From positions 930,001 through 994,000 of the forward strand of contig NZ_NERW01000002.1 of NCBI RefSeq assembly GCF_003063505.1: a stretch of DNA of 64,000 nt, in the 5' to 3' direction. This DNA comes from Limnohabitans sp. T6-20. GTDB lineage: Bacteria > Pseudomonadota > Gammaproteobacteria > Burkholderiales > Burkholderiaceae_C. This document shows positions 34,202 to 43,574 of the stretch, piece by piece. Numbering within the stretch: the first letter of the stretch is position 1; each line of letters begins with the position of its first letter. The notes below the pieces were generated by a model. That model worked only from the letters and a program-made list of their open reading frames with translations, did not search any database and was not told the DNA's origin. The translations under genes and the position numbers were made by a program.

Positions 34202-35218
34202 TCAGATCAGCTTGACCAGTTGCTTGCCGAAGTTCTTGCCTTTGAGCAAGCCCAAAAAGGCTTCGGGCGCAGCGGCCAGGCCTTGCGCCACCGACTCGCG
34301 GGGACGCAATTTACCTGTGCCCACCAGTGCGCCGAGTTCGCTCAAGGCCTCAGGCCAGACTTCCATGTGCTCGCTGACGATGAAGCCTTCGATCTTCATG
34401 CGGTTCACCAAAATCAGGGCCGGGTTGCTCATGGGCAGCGGCGCGCCGTCGTACCCGGCGATCATGCCGCACACCGCAATGCGCGCAAACGCGTTGGTGC
34501 GCAGCATCACGGCGTCGAGCACCATGCCACCCACGTTTTCAAAGTGGCCGTCGATGCCGTTGGGGCAGGCTTCGCGCAGCGCTTTGGACAGGCTGATGTA
34601 GTCCTTGTGCTCTTTGTAGTCGATGCAGGCGTCAAAGCCCAGCTCCTTGACCACGTAATCGCACTTGTCTTTGCCACCGGCAATGCCCACCACGCGGCAA
34701 CCACGGGCTTTGGCCAAGGCACCATAAGCGCTGCCCACCGCGCCGCTGGCCGCGCTCACAGTCACCGTTTCGCCTGCTTTGGGGTTGATGATCTTGACCA
34801 GGCCGTACCAAGCGGTCACGCCGGGCATGCCCACCGCACCCAGGTAATGCGACAGCGGCACATGGGTGGTGTCGACCTTGCGCAAAGCGCCGATCACGTT
34901 GGCATCGACCACGCTGAATTCCTGCCAGCCGCCCATGCCGACCACTTGGTCACCGGCCTTGAATTTGGGGTGGCGGCTGTCCACCACCTCACCCACGGTG
35001 CCGCCAATCATGACTTCGCCCAAAGGCTGGGGCACAGCGTAGCTCTTGCTCTCGTTCATGCGGCCACGCATATAGGGGTCAAGGCTCAGGTAATGGTGGC
35101 AAACCAGCACTTCCCCGTCTTTCAGCTCGGGCAATGGCAACTCGACCATTTTGAAATTGTTGACGGTGGCTTCGCCCTGCGGGCGGTTGTCCAGAACGAT
35201 GCGGTGATTGATGGGCAT
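34202..35218 (-). CDS. Zinc-independent MDR oxidoreductase (CurA/leukotriene B4 dehydrogenase type)
   Basis: A 338-residue NADP-dependent alkenal/one reductase-like enzyme. It starts with NHRIVLDNRPQGE, has DPYMRGRMNESKSY near 55-68 and the dinucleotide loop SAASGAVGSAYGALAKARG near 155-173, and lacks zinc ligands. Such enzymes reduce the carbon-carbon double bond of enones. The ATG at 35218 gives the family start MPINHR; upstream sequence in frame overlaps the thioesterase gene. Confidence 0.9.
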   Translation of the reverse strand: MPINHRIVLDNRPQGEATVNNFKMVELPLPELKDGEVLVCHHYLSLDPYMRGRMNESKSYAVPQPLGEVMIGGTVGEVVDSRHPKFKAGDQVVGMGGWQEFSVVDANVIGALRKVDTTHVPLSHYLGAVGMPGVTAWYGLVKIINPKAGETVTVSAASGAVGSAYGALAKARGCRVVGIAGGKDKCDYVVKELGFDACIDYKEHKDYISLSKALREACPNGIDGHFENVGGMVLDAVMLRTNAFARIAVCGMIAGYDGAPLPMSNPALILVNRMKIEGFIVSEHMEVWPEALSELGALVGTGKLRPRESVAQGLAAAPEAFLGLLKGKNFGKQLVKLI

Positions 35219-35244
35219 GTGTGTCTCCAGTGAATTTGAAAGCG

Positions 35245-35667
35245 TTAATCGGTGGAAGGCGAAGGGGATTCGCGGCGGCTCACGTATTTGAAGGTGCCGG
35301 TGGCGTGCGCGCACAGCTGACCTTGGGCATCGAACACGCTGCCTTCGGTGAATGCCATGCTGCGTGTGCGGTGTTGCAAGTGGCCTTTGCCGACCAGCGC
35401 TTGTCCGGCGGGCACTTTGGCGGGGCGCATGAAGGTGGTTTTCATTTCGATGGTGACCACGCCCATTTCCGGGTCTACGCTGCGCGCAGCGGTGGCCATG
35501 ATCACATCCAGAAAAGTCATGACCGCGCCGCCGTGCGTGACATCGAAAGAGTTGAAGTGTTCGGGCTGTGGTGCGAAATGCAGCTCGGACTCGCCGCCTT
35601 CAAACTTCTCCAGGGTGAACCCCAGATGGTCAACGAAAGGGATCTTGGCGCCGAAAGGGATGCTCAT
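35245..35667 (-). CDS. PaaI-type hotdog thioesterase
   Basis: A 140-residue single hotdog domain. The signature FNSFDVTHGGAVMTFLDVIMATAAR, with HGG and a following Asp, is that of PaaI-like acyl-CoA thioesterases. The ATG at 35667 is preferred; an ATG at 35685, which overlaps the SDR stop by one base, is an alternative adding six residues. It is within the acyl-CoA gene run and may release CoA from dead-end intermediates. Confidence 0.87.
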   Translation of the reverse strand: MSIPFGAKIPFVDHLGFTLEKFEGGESELHFAPQPEHFNSFDVTHGGAVMTFLDVIMATAARSVDPEMGVVTIEMKTTFMRPAKVPAGQALVGKGHLQHRTRSMAFTEGSVFDAQGQLCAHATGTFKYVSRRESPSPSTD

Positions 35668-35684
35668 GCTCAAGGACTTTCGCA

Positions 35685-36476
35685 TCAGCCGCCGATGATG
35701 GCGCTCACGCCACCATCCACCGCCATCCATTGGCCGGTGATGTGCTTGCCTGCGTCACAGGCGAACAGCAGAGCCAGACCTTTGAGGTCTTCGTCATCGC
35801 CCAAACGGCGCAGCGGTGCACCTTGGGCCATCTTGTCAGCGCCCAATTTTTCCAGAAGGCCATAGGTCATCTTGCTGGGGAAAAAGCCGGGGCAAATCGC
35901 GTTGACAGTGATGCCATGCTCGCCCCACTCACCTGCCAGTGCTCGGGTGAAGTTGACCACCGCACCTTTGGAGGTGTTGTACGCAATCGTCTTCATTTCC
36001 GAAGGATTGCCAGCCAGTCCGGCAATCGAGGCGATGTTGACGATGCGACCTTTGCCACGCGGGATCATGCTCAGCTTGGCCACCTCTTGTGACAGGATGA
36101 AATAGCCGCGCACGTTGAGGTTCATCACCTTGTCCCAAGCTTCGACCGGGTGGTCTTCGGCGGGCGCGCCCCAAGTGGCACCGGCGTTGTTGACCAGGAT
36201 GTCAATCGGGCCCATGCGCTCAATCGTCTCTGCGGCCAGACGGCGGATGTCTTCTTCTTTGCCGCAATCGGCTGCGATCCAGCGGGCATCGATGCCAGCG
36301 GCTTGCAACTCGGCTGCGGCTTCTTCCAGATCGGCGGCTTTGCGCGAGCTGAGCATGATCTTGGCGCCGGCTTCGCCCAAGGCATGGGCCATTTGCAGAC
36401 CCAGGCCACGAGAGCCACCAGTGACCAAGGCCACTTGCCCGGTCAGGTCAAAAAGTTGTTGAACAGTGCGTGCCAT
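35685..36476 (-). CDS. SDR-family oxidoreductase (3-oxoacyl reductase-like)
   Basis: A 263-residue classical SDR with TGGSRGLG (19-26), NNAG (about 95-98), the catalytic Ser in NIASIAG and YNTSKGA. The end (ITGQWMAVDGGVSAIIGG) is the standard family C terminus. It resembles 3-oxoacyl-[ACP/CoA] reductases and gluconate-type SDRs. It follows the serine hydrolase by 11 bp and is coupled to the thioesterase. Confidence 0.92.
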   Translation of the reverse strand: MARTVQQLFDLTGQVALVTGGSRGLGLQMAHALGEAGAKIMLSSRKAADLEEAAAELQAAGIDARWIAADCGKEEDIRRLAAETIERMGPIDILVNNAGATWGAPAEDHPVEAWDKVMNLNVRGYFILSQEVAKLSMIPRGKGRIVNIASIAGLAGNPSEMKTIAYNTSKGAVVNFTRALAGEWGEHGITVNAICPGFFPSKMTYGLLEKLGADKMAQGAPLRRLGDDEDLKGLALLFACDAGKHITGQWMAVDGGVSAIIGG

Positions 36477-36487
36477 GTAAATCTCCT

Positions 36488-37801
36488 TTACTTCATCAAG
36501 TGCTTGGCCAACGCCATGTAGGCGGGCAGCGAGGTGGGGTCATTGAACGGGTTGTTGGGCATAGGGAAAGAGGCAAAACGGGCGATCACCATCTCTGCCT
36601 TGGGATCGATGTAAATGGCTTGCCCGTGGATGCCACGGGCCGAGTAAGCCCCGTGCTCATTGTTGGACACCCACCACATGTTGCGGTAGGACCAACCAGG
36701 CAAAGTCGGGAACGAGGCTTGCGGGAAGGCACCCTTGTCACCGCCTTTGGCGATGTCCTGCACAACCGAGGCGGGAATGATCTGCTGCCCATTGAACTTG
36801 CCTTGATTGCGCATCATCTCGCCAAAGCGGGCCATGTCGCGCAGGCTGGCATTCAGGCCCCCCCCGGCAAACTCGGTGCCCAGTGAGTCCACTGCAAAGT
36901 AGGCATCCTTGTCCATGCCCATCTTGCTCCAGATGCGCTCGGTCAGATTCTGGCCGACGCTCTTGCCAGTGACTCGGCTGATGACCCAGCCGAGCACATC
37001 GGTGTTGATCGTCTTGTACGCAAACTCACCGCCGTGCTCACCCTGCTTTTTGACTGTGGGCATGTAGGCGTAAAAGTTGTCTGGTCCCTGATAGCCTGGT
37101 GGACGAGGCAAGGCACGCCCGGCAAACATGTGGGTCCAGAACTCGGATTTGGGATCGAGATAGGCCTCGCTGTACTGGATGCCGGTGCGCATGTCCAAAA
37201 GATTGCGGATGGTGGCATCGCCAAAGCCACTGTCCTTGAGTTCAGGCACGTACTGCGCCACCTTGGCGTTTTCGTCGAGTTTGCCTTCGGCCACCAGGAT
37301 GGCACCAATCAGCCCAAAGAAGGACTTGGTCACCGACATGGACATGTGCTGCTTCTCGGCACTCAGTGCTCCGGCGTAGCGCTCGTACACCACTTTGCCC
37401 TTGTGCATCACCAGCACACCATCGGTGTAGTTGGCGTCAAAGGCCTGACTCCAGGTCATGGGCTCTGTTTTACCCAGCGGCGTGAAGCTCACAGCATCCA
37501 GGTCTTTGCGCTCGGCACGCGTCAAGGCCACAGCAGCATCGGCCCCCCGGCTCACGGTGGTGGTTGGAGCGAGCTGGCGGTAATTGGAGAAGCTCCAGCG
37601 GAACTGAGGAAATTTGTAAAACGAGCCATCATGGAACTGGATGACCTTGTTCGCAGGCGGGGGCGAGCCCGCCATCCAGCCCAAAGTCACGGGATCGGTC
37701 TGAGCTGCGGTCGGCAGCGCTGGCGCTTGGGCCATCAAGCCTGAGCTGATGACCAACAAAGTCAACGCTGTTGCGCTGTACCGCAAAGTAATTCTTTTCA
37801 T
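36488..37801 (-). CDS. Exported beta-lactamase-family serine hydrolase
   Basis: A 437-residue penicillin-binding-protein/esterase-C-type hydrolase. A signal peptide covers residues 1-24 (ALTLLVISSGLMAQA). The catalytic Ser-x-x-Lys is SVTKSF; a YSEAY-like segment and a GHGxxG-equivalent HGQAIY region follow. The ATG at 37801 begins the signal peptide. It is probably a periplasmic esterase or carboxypeptidase rather than a resistance enzyme, sitting in an acyl-CoA gene cluster 40 bp from the Dabb gene. Confidence 0.88.
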   Translation of the reverse strand: MKRITLRYSATALTLLVISSGLMAQAPALPTAAQTDPVTLGWMAGSPPPANKVIQFHDGSFYKFPQFRWSFSNYRQLAPTTTVSRGADAAVALTRAERKDLDAVSFTPLGKTEPMTWSQAFDANYTDGVLVMHKGKVVYERYAGALSAEKQHMSMSVTKSFFGLIGAILVAEGKLDENAKVAQYVPELKDSGFGDATIRNLLDMRTGIQYSEAYLDPKSEFWTHMFAGRALPRPPGYQGPDNFYAYMPTVKKQGEHGGEFAYKTINTDVLGWVISRVTGKSVGQNLTERIWSKMGMDKDAYFAVDSLGTEFAGGGLNASLRDMARFGEMMRNQGKFNGQQIIPASVVQDIAKGGDKGAFPQASFPTLPGWSYRNMWWVSNNEHGAYSARGIHGQAIYIDPKAEMVIARFASFPMPNNPFNDPTSLPAYMALAKHLMK

Positions 37802-37841
37802 GCTTTGTCTCCAGTGAATAGGGAGGTCTTGTGACCTTCTT

Positions 37842-38144
37842 TTACAAGCTGTAATCCATGCAGCGTCGTTCTTTGACAACCGACTTCATGAAAGGCTTGA
37901 TGGCCACATGATCAGGGTGATTCTGGTAAGCCGCTAGCACCTGCGCGTCATCGACCAGCATGTGCAGGACCAGGTCGTTGGTGCAGTCCATACCGGGGGT
38001 CGCGGTGGCGACTTCAAAGCTGCGGATACCCGGCACCACGTTGGCACAAGACAAGAGCAAGGCTTTGGCTTTTTCGAGATTGTTGGCCTTGTCGGCCCCT
38101 TCAGCCTGCTCGTGCAGGTTCCACATCACGATGTGTCGGATCAT
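37842..38144 (-). CDS. Dabb (stress-responsive alpha/beta-barrel) domain protein
   Basis: A 100-residue single-domain protein that starts IRHIVMWNL and contains PGMDCTNDLVLHMLVDD and YQNHPDHVAIKPFM, all typical of the Dabb family. Its ATG at 38144 shares one base with the stop of the acyl-CoA dehydrogenase gene. Members form small dimers, some acting as cyclases or monooxygenases on hydrophobic ligands; the role here is unknown. Confidence 0.9.
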   Translation of the reverse strand: MIRHIVMWNLHEQAEGADKANNLEKAKALLLSCANVVPGIRSFEVATATPGMDCTNDLVLHMLVDDAQVLAAYQNHPDHVAIKPFMKSVVKERRCMDYSL

Positions 38145-39958
38145 CAAAAGGCCTCCTCGGGCAAGTCGGCGCAAGTCGGGTCGCGGCTTTTGACCACGTT
38201 CAGCCAGGCACCGATCTTGGGCAATTCATAGCGGAAGAAATAACGGCAGGCGGCGCGGCGGCCCTGTGCGGCGGGGGTGTTGTTGCCGTCCAAGCTGGCT
38301 GCGACATCGAGCCAGATCCACGCAATCACAGTGTGGCCAAAGGCCTGCAGGTAGGGCACGGCATTGGCCAGGGCCTGCGCGGGTTCGGCACCGTCCCAAG
38401 CCTGTTGTGTGGCCAGGCCGACTTGATTCAGGGCATCACGCAACGCTGCGGCTTCAGGAGCCCAGCTGGCTTCGGCTTTGGCGGCTGTGGCCAGCATGCG
38501 CTGTGCCAGCAGTTGCAGACCCCGGCCGTTTTCCATCAGCACCTTGCGGCCCAACAGGTCCATGGCCTGGATGCCGTGCGTGCCTTCGTGGATCATGTTT
38601 AGGCGGTTGTCGCGCCAATATTGCTCCACCGGGAAGTCGCGGGTGTAGCCATAGCCGCCGTGGATCTGGATGGCGAGGCTGTTGGCCTCCAGACACCATT
38701 CGCTGGGGAAGCTCTTGACGATGGGCGTGAGCACTTCCAGAAGCAAACGCGCCACATCGGCGTCTTCGGGCGTGCCGGTGTGCTGCTCGTCCACCAGCCG
38801 TGCGCTGTACAAGGCCAGCGCCAAAGCGCCTTCGCTGTAGGCCTTTTGCGCCAGCAGCATGCGCTTGATGTCAGCGTGTTCGATGATGCGCACCTGAGGC
38901 TTGCTCGCGTCTTTGCCCCCTGCACCGCTGGGTCGGCCTTGCGGGCGGTTTTTGGCGTAATCGAGGCTGGCGTAGTAACCGGCCATGCCCAGCATGGTGG
39001 CGGCCATGCCCACGCCGATGCGGGCCTCGTTCATCATGTGGAACATGCACTTGAGGCCTTCGCCGGGCTTGCCGACGAGATAGCCCACGGCCCCGGCTTC
39101 ACCCCTGACGGGGTATTTGCCCTCACCAAAGTTCAGCAGCGTGTTGGTCGTGCCGCGCCAGCCGCATTTGTGGTTCAGGCCCGCCAGCGCCACGTCATTG
39201 CGCTCGCCGGTCAGCTGGCCATTGGTGTCCACCAGCTTTTTAGGAACGATGAACAGCGAGATGCCCTTGACGCCTGGCACCAGCAGGCCATTCGCGTCAG
39301 GAATCTTGGCCAGCACCAGGTGAATGATGTTTTCACTCAACTCGTGTTCACCTGACGAAATCCACATCTTGTTGCCGCGCAGGCGGTAACGGGCACCGAG
39401 GGCATCGGATTCGAAGTCAGCGCCATCGGGCATGGCACGGGTCATCACGTCGCTCAGCGACGAGCCCGCTTGCGGCTCACTCAGGCACATGGTGCCCGAG
39501 AAGCGGCCGCTGAATTCGTTGGCGGCAAACACCTGTTTTTGCAGATCGGTGCCATGCACCATCAGCAAATTGGCGTTGCCGCTGGTGAGCATGCCCGAGC
39601 CGATGCTGACCGAGGCCATGGCAAAAAACGCGTTGGCAGCGGCCTCGACCGTGTAGGGCAGCTGCATCCCCCCGACTTCGTAATCTTGCGCGGCACTCAA
39701 CATGCCCGACTCGGCATAGGCCTTGTACGCGTCGTGCGTGGCCTGCGGCAAGATGACTTTTTCGCCATCGAAGTGCGGCTCTTGCGTGTCCACCGTGCGG
39801 TTGAACGGCGTATATTTCTCGCGGGCGATGCGCTCGCAGGTGTCGAGCACCGCATCAAAAGTTTCCCGGCTGTGGTCGGCAAAGCGCTCGCGGCTTTGCA
39901 GGCTTTCCACTTTCAGCCAGTCGTGGAGCAGGAAATCAACGGTGGGACGCAGGCTCAT
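38144..39958 (-). CDS. Acyl-CoA dehydrogenase
   Basis: A 604-residue FAD enzyme for the first step of acyl-CoA beta-oxidation. The FAD-binding segments are MCLSEPQAGSSL and NKMWISSGEH, and the catalytic Glu lies in MIHEGTHGIQAMDLLGRK. At about 600 residues it belongs to the longer subfamily with an extra C-terminal domain. The ATG at 39958 gives the family start (MSLRPTVDFLLHDWL); an upstream in-frame start would include the REP-like repeat. It follows fadA by 150 bp that contain a terminator and a repeat, so it probably has its own promoter. Confidence 0.94.
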   Translation of the reverse strand: MSLRPTVDFLLHDWLKVESLQSRERFADHSRETFDAVLDTCERIAREKYTPFNRTVDTQEPHFDGEKVILPQATHDAYKAYAESGMLSAAQDYEVGGMQLPYTVEAAANAFFAMASVSIGSGMLTSGNANLLMVHGTDLQKQVFAANEFSGRFSGTMCLSEPQAGSSLSDVMTRAMPDGADFESDALGARYRLRGNKMWISSGEHELSENIIHLVLAKIPDANGLLVPGVKGISLFIVPKKLVDTNGQLTGERNDVALAGLNHKCGWRGTTNTLLNFGEGKYPVRGEAGAVGYLVGKPGEGLKCMFHMMNEARIGVGMAATMLGMAGYYASLDYAKNRPQGRPSGAGGKDASKPQVRIIEHADIKRMLLAQKAYSEGALALALYSARLVDEQHTGTPEDADVARLLLEVLTPIVKSFPSEWCLEANSLAIQIHGGYGYTRDFPVEQYWRDNRLNMIHEGTHGIQAMDLLGRKVLMENGRGLQLLAQRMLATAAKAEASWAPEAAALRDALNQVGLATQQAWDGAEPAQALANAVPYLQAFGHTVIAWIWLDVAASLDGNNTPAAQGRRAACRYFFRYELPKIGAWLNVVKSRDPTCADLPEEAF

Positions 39959-39984
39959 CGGATCGGTCTTTCTTGGCAATGCAC

Positions 39985-40043
39985 TTATGGGAGCGAGCCC
40001 CTGCTCGCGAAGCATTCGGCCACAGGGGTGGCCTCCCACATAA
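39985..40043. repeat. REP-like double-hairpin intergenic element
   Basis: TTATGGGAG at 39985 pairs with CTCCCACATAA ending at 40043. Inside are two smaller hairpins: GCGAGC/GCTCGC (39993-39998 with 40003-40008) and GGCCA/TGGCC (40018-40022 with 40029-40033). The text GGGAGCGAGCCCCTGCTCGC closely resembles the well-known Pseudomonas REP consensus. Genome copy number is not knowable from this window. Confidence 0.6.
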
Positions 40044-40076
40044 AAAAAGGGCAGAAGACATCATGCCCTCTGCCCT
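40042..40076 (-). terminator. Rho-independent terminator after fadA
   Basis: Read leftward, AGGGCAGA (40076-40069) pairs with TCTGCCCT (40055-40048) and is followed by seven T (40048-40042). It is 32 bp after the fadA stop and separates it from the acyl-CoA dehydrogenase gene. Confidence 0.85.
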
Positions 40077-40107
40077 CTTGTGGATCAGCCATCCACGCGA
40101 CAGTTCA

Positions 40108-41283
40108 TCACAGCACTTCAAAAATGCCGCAAGCGCCCATGCCGCCGCCAATGCACATGGTTACCGCCACGCGCTTGGCGCCACGGCGCTTGCCTTCGAT
40201 CAGGGCGTGGCCTGTCAGGCGCTGGCCCGACACGCCGTAGGGGTGACCCACAGCGATCGCACCACCGTTGACGTTCAGGCGGTCGGCCGGGATGCCCAGC
40301 TTGTCGCGGCAGTACAGCACCTGCACCGCAAACGCTTCGTTGAGTTCCCACAGGTCAATGTCATTGACGGTGAGGCCCAAACGCGCCAGTGCTTTGGGCA
40401 CGGCGTACACGGGTCCAATGCCCATTTCGTCAGGCTCGCAACCGGCCACGGCAAAGCCCAGGAATCGGCCCAGAGGCTTCATGCCGCGTTGCTCGGCCAG
40501 CTTTTCGTCCATCAGCACGCAAGCGCCTGCACCGTCCGAGAACTGGCTGGCGTTGCCAGCAGTGACCAGGCCACCGGGTAAAGCCGAGCGCAGGCCGCTG
40601 ATGGCTTCCACCGTGGTGCCTTCGCGCAGACCTTCGTCTTTGCTCACGGTCACTTGTTTGGTGGTCATGCCCATGACTTTGTCGATCACACCTTGCGTGA
40701 CCGTGATGGGTGCGATTTCGGCGTCAAACAAACCAGCGGCTTGTGCAGCGCAGGCTTTTTGCTGGCTGGCCGCACCGTAAGCGTCCATCACATCGCGGCC
40801 GATCTTGTAGCGTTTGGCTACTTGCTCGGCGGTTTGCAGCATGTTCCAGTAGATCTCGGGCTTTTGTTTGGCCAGCGACAGGTCTTGCAGCATGTGGGTG
40901 TTCATCTCTTGCTGGACGCAAGAGATGCTTTCGACGCCACCGGCCACATAAACCTGGCCTTCGCCCGCGATGATGCGTTGCGCCGCCAGAGCAATGGTTT
41001 GCAGACCCGAAGAACAAAAACGGTTCACAGTCATGCCCGAGACCGAAATCGGCAGACCGGCCTTGAGCGCGATCTGACGCGCGATGTTGGCGCCTGTGGC
41101 ACCTTCGGGCGTGGCACAACCCATGATCACGTCTTCGACTTCGGCGGCATCAATGCCTGCGCGGGCCACAGCGTGTTGCACGGCGTGACCGCCCAGCGTC
41201 GCGCCGTGGGTCATGTTGAAAGCACCTTTCCAGCTCTTGGCCAGAGGGGTGCGTGCGGTGGATACGATGACTACATTCGTCAT
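40108..41283 (-). CDS. fadA: Acetyl-CoA acyltransferase / thiolase
   Basis: A 391-residue thiolase carrying out the last beta-oxidation step. Nucleophile Cys90 is in [11 protein letters not shown], the His in [11 protein letters not shown], and the second Cys in MCIGGGMG near the end; all are intact. The ATG at 41283 is the family start ([13 protein letters not shown]). It follows fadB by 59 bp, and the pair is the usual multienzyme complex. Confidence 0.94.
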   Translation of the reverse strand: MTNVVIVSTARTPLAKSWKGAFNMTHGATLGGHAVQHAVARAGIDAAEVEDVIMGCATPEGATGANIARQIALKAGLPISVSGMTVNRFCSSGLQTIALAAQRIIAGEGQVYVAGGVESISCVQQEMNTHMLQDLSLAKQKPEIYWNMLQTAEQVAKRYKIGRDVMDAYGAASQQKACAAQAAGLFDAEIAPITVTQGVIDKVMGMTTKQVTVSKDEGLREGTTVEAISGLRSALPGGLVTAGNASQFSDGAGACVLMDEKLAEQRGMKPLGRFLGFAVAGCEPDEMGIGPVYAVPKALARLGLTVNDIDLWELNEAFAVQVLYCRDKLGIPADRLNVNGGAIAVGHPYGVSGQRLTGHALIEGKRRGAKRVAVTMCIGGGMGACGIFEVL

Positions 41284-41342
41284 GATGAAAACCTTTCGTG
41301 TGAGGGACGAACACAAGGTCCGTCCGCTCAAAAATTAAAAAA

Positions 41343-43454
41343 TCAGTTGAATGTCTTGCCTTCGGCCACCAAACGCGCCAGCAAAGGTGCGGGTTGCCAG
41401 AACTGGGCGTCGTCATGCGGATTTTTGGCAAAGCGCTTCATGGCTTCGGCCACATTGAACAGGCCCAAAGTGTCGGCGTAGTTCATGGGGCCACCGCGCC
41501 AGAACGGGAAGCCATAGCCGGTGATGTACACCATGTCGATGTCGCTGGCCTTGCTGGCAATGCCCTCTTCCAGAATGTGCGCGGCTTCATTCACCAGAGA
41601 GAACACCAAGCGCTGCACGATTTCTTCGTCGGAAATCTTTCGGGGTGTGATGCCCATGGCGGCACGGTGCTTTTCGATCATTTCGACCACCACGGCGCTC
41701 GGAATCGCATCCCGCTTACCGGCTTGGTAGTCGTACCAGCCTGCGCCGGTTTTTTGACCATAACGGCCCATCTCGCAGAGCAGGTCAGCGGTTTTGCTGT
41801 ACTTGAGGTTTGGTTTTTCGGTGTAACGGCGCTTGCGGATCGCCCAGCCAATGTCGTTGCCAGCCAAGTCGCCCATGCGGAATGGCCCCATGGCGAAGCC
41901 GAACTTCTCGACGGCCTTGTCCACTTGGGCTGGTGTGCAACCTTCTTCGATCAGGAAACCGGCTTGGCGGCTGTACTGCTCGATCATGCGGTTACCGATG
42001 AAACCATCGCAGACGCCTGAGACGACCGAGGTCTTCTTGATCTTTTTGCCGATGGCCATCACCGTGGCCAACACATCTTTGCCGGTTTGCGCACCGCGCA
42101 CGACTTCGAGCAGCTTCATCACGTTGGCGGGGCTGAAGAAGTGCATACCGATCACATCTTGTGGGCGCTTGGTGAACGAGGCGATTTTATTGACGTCGAG
42201 TGTCGAGGTGTTGGAGGCCAGGATCGCGCCGGGCTTCATGACTTCATCGAGCTTCTTGAAGACAGCTTCTTTCACGCCCATTTCTTCGAACACGGCTTCA
42301 ATGACCAAGTCGGCCTGGCCGATGTCGTCATAGCTCAGCGTGGTGGACAACAGTGCCATGCGCTCGTCGTATTTTTCCTGCTTGAGCTTGCCTTTTTTGA
42401 CTTGCGCTTCGTAGTTCTTGCGGATGGTGGCCACGCCACGGTCCAGCGCGTCTTGTTTCATTTCCAGCATCTTTACGGGGATGCCTGCGTTCAGGAAGTT
42501 CATCGAGATGCCGCCGCCCATGGTGCCAGCCCCGATGACCGCGACCGACTTGATCTCGCGCTTGGGGGTGTCTTCTGGCACATCCGGAATCTTGGATGCT
42601 GCACGGTCGGCCATGAAAATGTGGCGCAGTGCACGGCACTCGGGCGTCATCATCAAGTTCATGAAGATTTCGCGCTCGAAGACCATGCCGTCTTCAAACT
42701 TTTTCTTGGTGGCCGCTTCGACGGCGTCCACGCACTTGACAGGCGCTGGCAGGTTTTTGGCCATGCCTTTGACCATATTGCGTGCAAACTGGAAATAAGA
42801 GTCGCCTTGCGGGTGCTTGCAAGGCAGGTTTTTCACCAAGGGCAGTGGCGAGCCATCGGCATGCGCTGCGGCCACTTTGCGTGCGAGAGCCAAAGCTTCT
42901 TCAGGCAGGCTTTCGGCTGATTTGGCCATCGCGTCAAACAGCTTTTGGCCTGGCAACATGGCCAGCATTTCGCTCTTGATGGCTTCGCCGCTGACGATCA
43001 TGTTCAGGGCCGCTTCGACGCCAATCACGCGGGGCAGACGCTGTGTGCCACCGGCACCAGGGATCAGGCCCAGCTTGACTTCGGGCAGCGCAATGCTGGC
43101 ACCAGGCGCGGCGATGCGGTAGTGGCAACCCAGCGCCAACTCCAGACCACCGCCCATGGCCACCGAGTGAATGGCGGCGACAACAGGCTTGGCCGAATTC
43201 TCGCAAGCGCGGATGACGCTCAGCAAATTGGGTTCCTGAATCGCTTTGGGCGAACCAAACTCACGGATGTCTGCACCGCCCGAAAAGGCTTTACCACCGC
43301 CAGTGATGACGATCGCTTTGACAGCCGAATCGTTGTTGGCTTTTTCCAGGCCATCGGTGATGCCTATGCGGGTCGACAGACCCAAACCGTTGACGGGCGG
43401 GTTCATCAAGGTGATGACCGCGACATCTCCGTGGACTTTGTATTCAGCTGTCAT
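41343..43454 (-). CDS. fadB: Bifunctional enoyl-CoA hydratase / 3-hydroxyacyl-CoA dehydrogenase
   Basis: A 703-residue two-enzyme protein. Residues 1-190 form the crotonase domain (SGGADIREFG, SVAMGGGLELALGCHYRIA). From about 300 the NAD-binding dehydrogenase domain begins (VIGAGTMGGGIS), with the catalytic His in GMHFFSPANVM and a C-terminal helical pair of domains. It performs the hydration and oxidation steps of beta-oxidation. A TetR-type palindrome lies 43 bp upstream of the ATG. With fadA it forms the core oxidation unit. Confidence 0.95.
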   Translation of the reverse strand: MTAEYKVHGDVAVITLMNPPVNGLGLSTRIGITDGLEKANNDSAVKAIVITGGGKAFSGGADIREFGSPKAIQEPNLLSVIRACENSAKPVVAAIHSVAMGGGLELALGCHYRIAAPGASIALPEVKLGLIPGAGGTQRLPRVIGVEAALNMIVSGEAIKSEMLAMLPGQKLFDAMAKSAESLPEEALALARKVAAAHADGSPLPLVKNLPCKHPQGDSYFQFARNMVKGMAKNLPAPVKCVDAVEAATKKKFEDGMVFEREIFMNLMMTPECRALRHIFMADRAASKIPDVPEDTPKREIKSVAVIGAGTMGGGISMNFLNAGIPVKMLEMKQDALDRGVATIRKNYEAQVKKGKLKQEKYDERMALLSTTLSYDDIGQADLVIEAVFEEMGVKEAVFKKLDEVMKPGAILASNTSTLDVNKIASFTKRPQDVIGMHFFSPANVMKLLEVVRGAQTGKDVLATVMAIGKKIKKTSVVSGVCDGFIGNRMIEQYSRQAGFLIEEGCTPAQVDKAVEKFGFAMGPFRMGDLAGNDIGWAIRKRRYTEKPNLKYSKTADLLCEMGRYGQKTGAGWYDYQAGKRDAIPSAVVVEMIEKHRAAMGITPRKISDEEIVQRLVFSLVNEAAHILEEGIASKASDIDMVYITGYGFPFWRGGPMNYADTLGLFNVAEAMKRFAKNPHDDAQFWQPAPLLARLVAEGKTFN

Positions 43455-43496
43455 GCTGCACTTCCTTTGCGTGAAATAAAGCTGGGGACAAAAAAG

Positions 43497-43510
43497 AACG
43501 ACCGTTCGTT
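43497..43510 (-). promoter_or_regulatory. TetR-type palindromic operator before fadB
   Basis: AACGACCGTTCGTT has inverted arms AACGA and TCGTT around a 4-base centre, flanked by A-tracts and T-tracts. It lies 43-56 bp upstream of the fadB start. Similar palindromes serve TetR-family fatty-acid regulators; the regulator itself is not in the window. Confidence 0.5.
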
Positions 43511-43537
43511 TTTGAAAGATTGTAGTGGCTAGATGGC

Positions 43538-43559
43538 TAAAAGACAGCCCAAACTGTCT
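43538..43559 (-). terminator. Probable terminator after livF
   Basis: Leftward, AGACAG (43559-43554) pairs with CTGTCT (43547-43542), loop TTTGGG, then four T. It is 16 bp after the livF stop and would end the transporter transcript before fadB. Confidence 0.5.
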
Positions 43560-43574
43560 CGACCGGGACGAATT

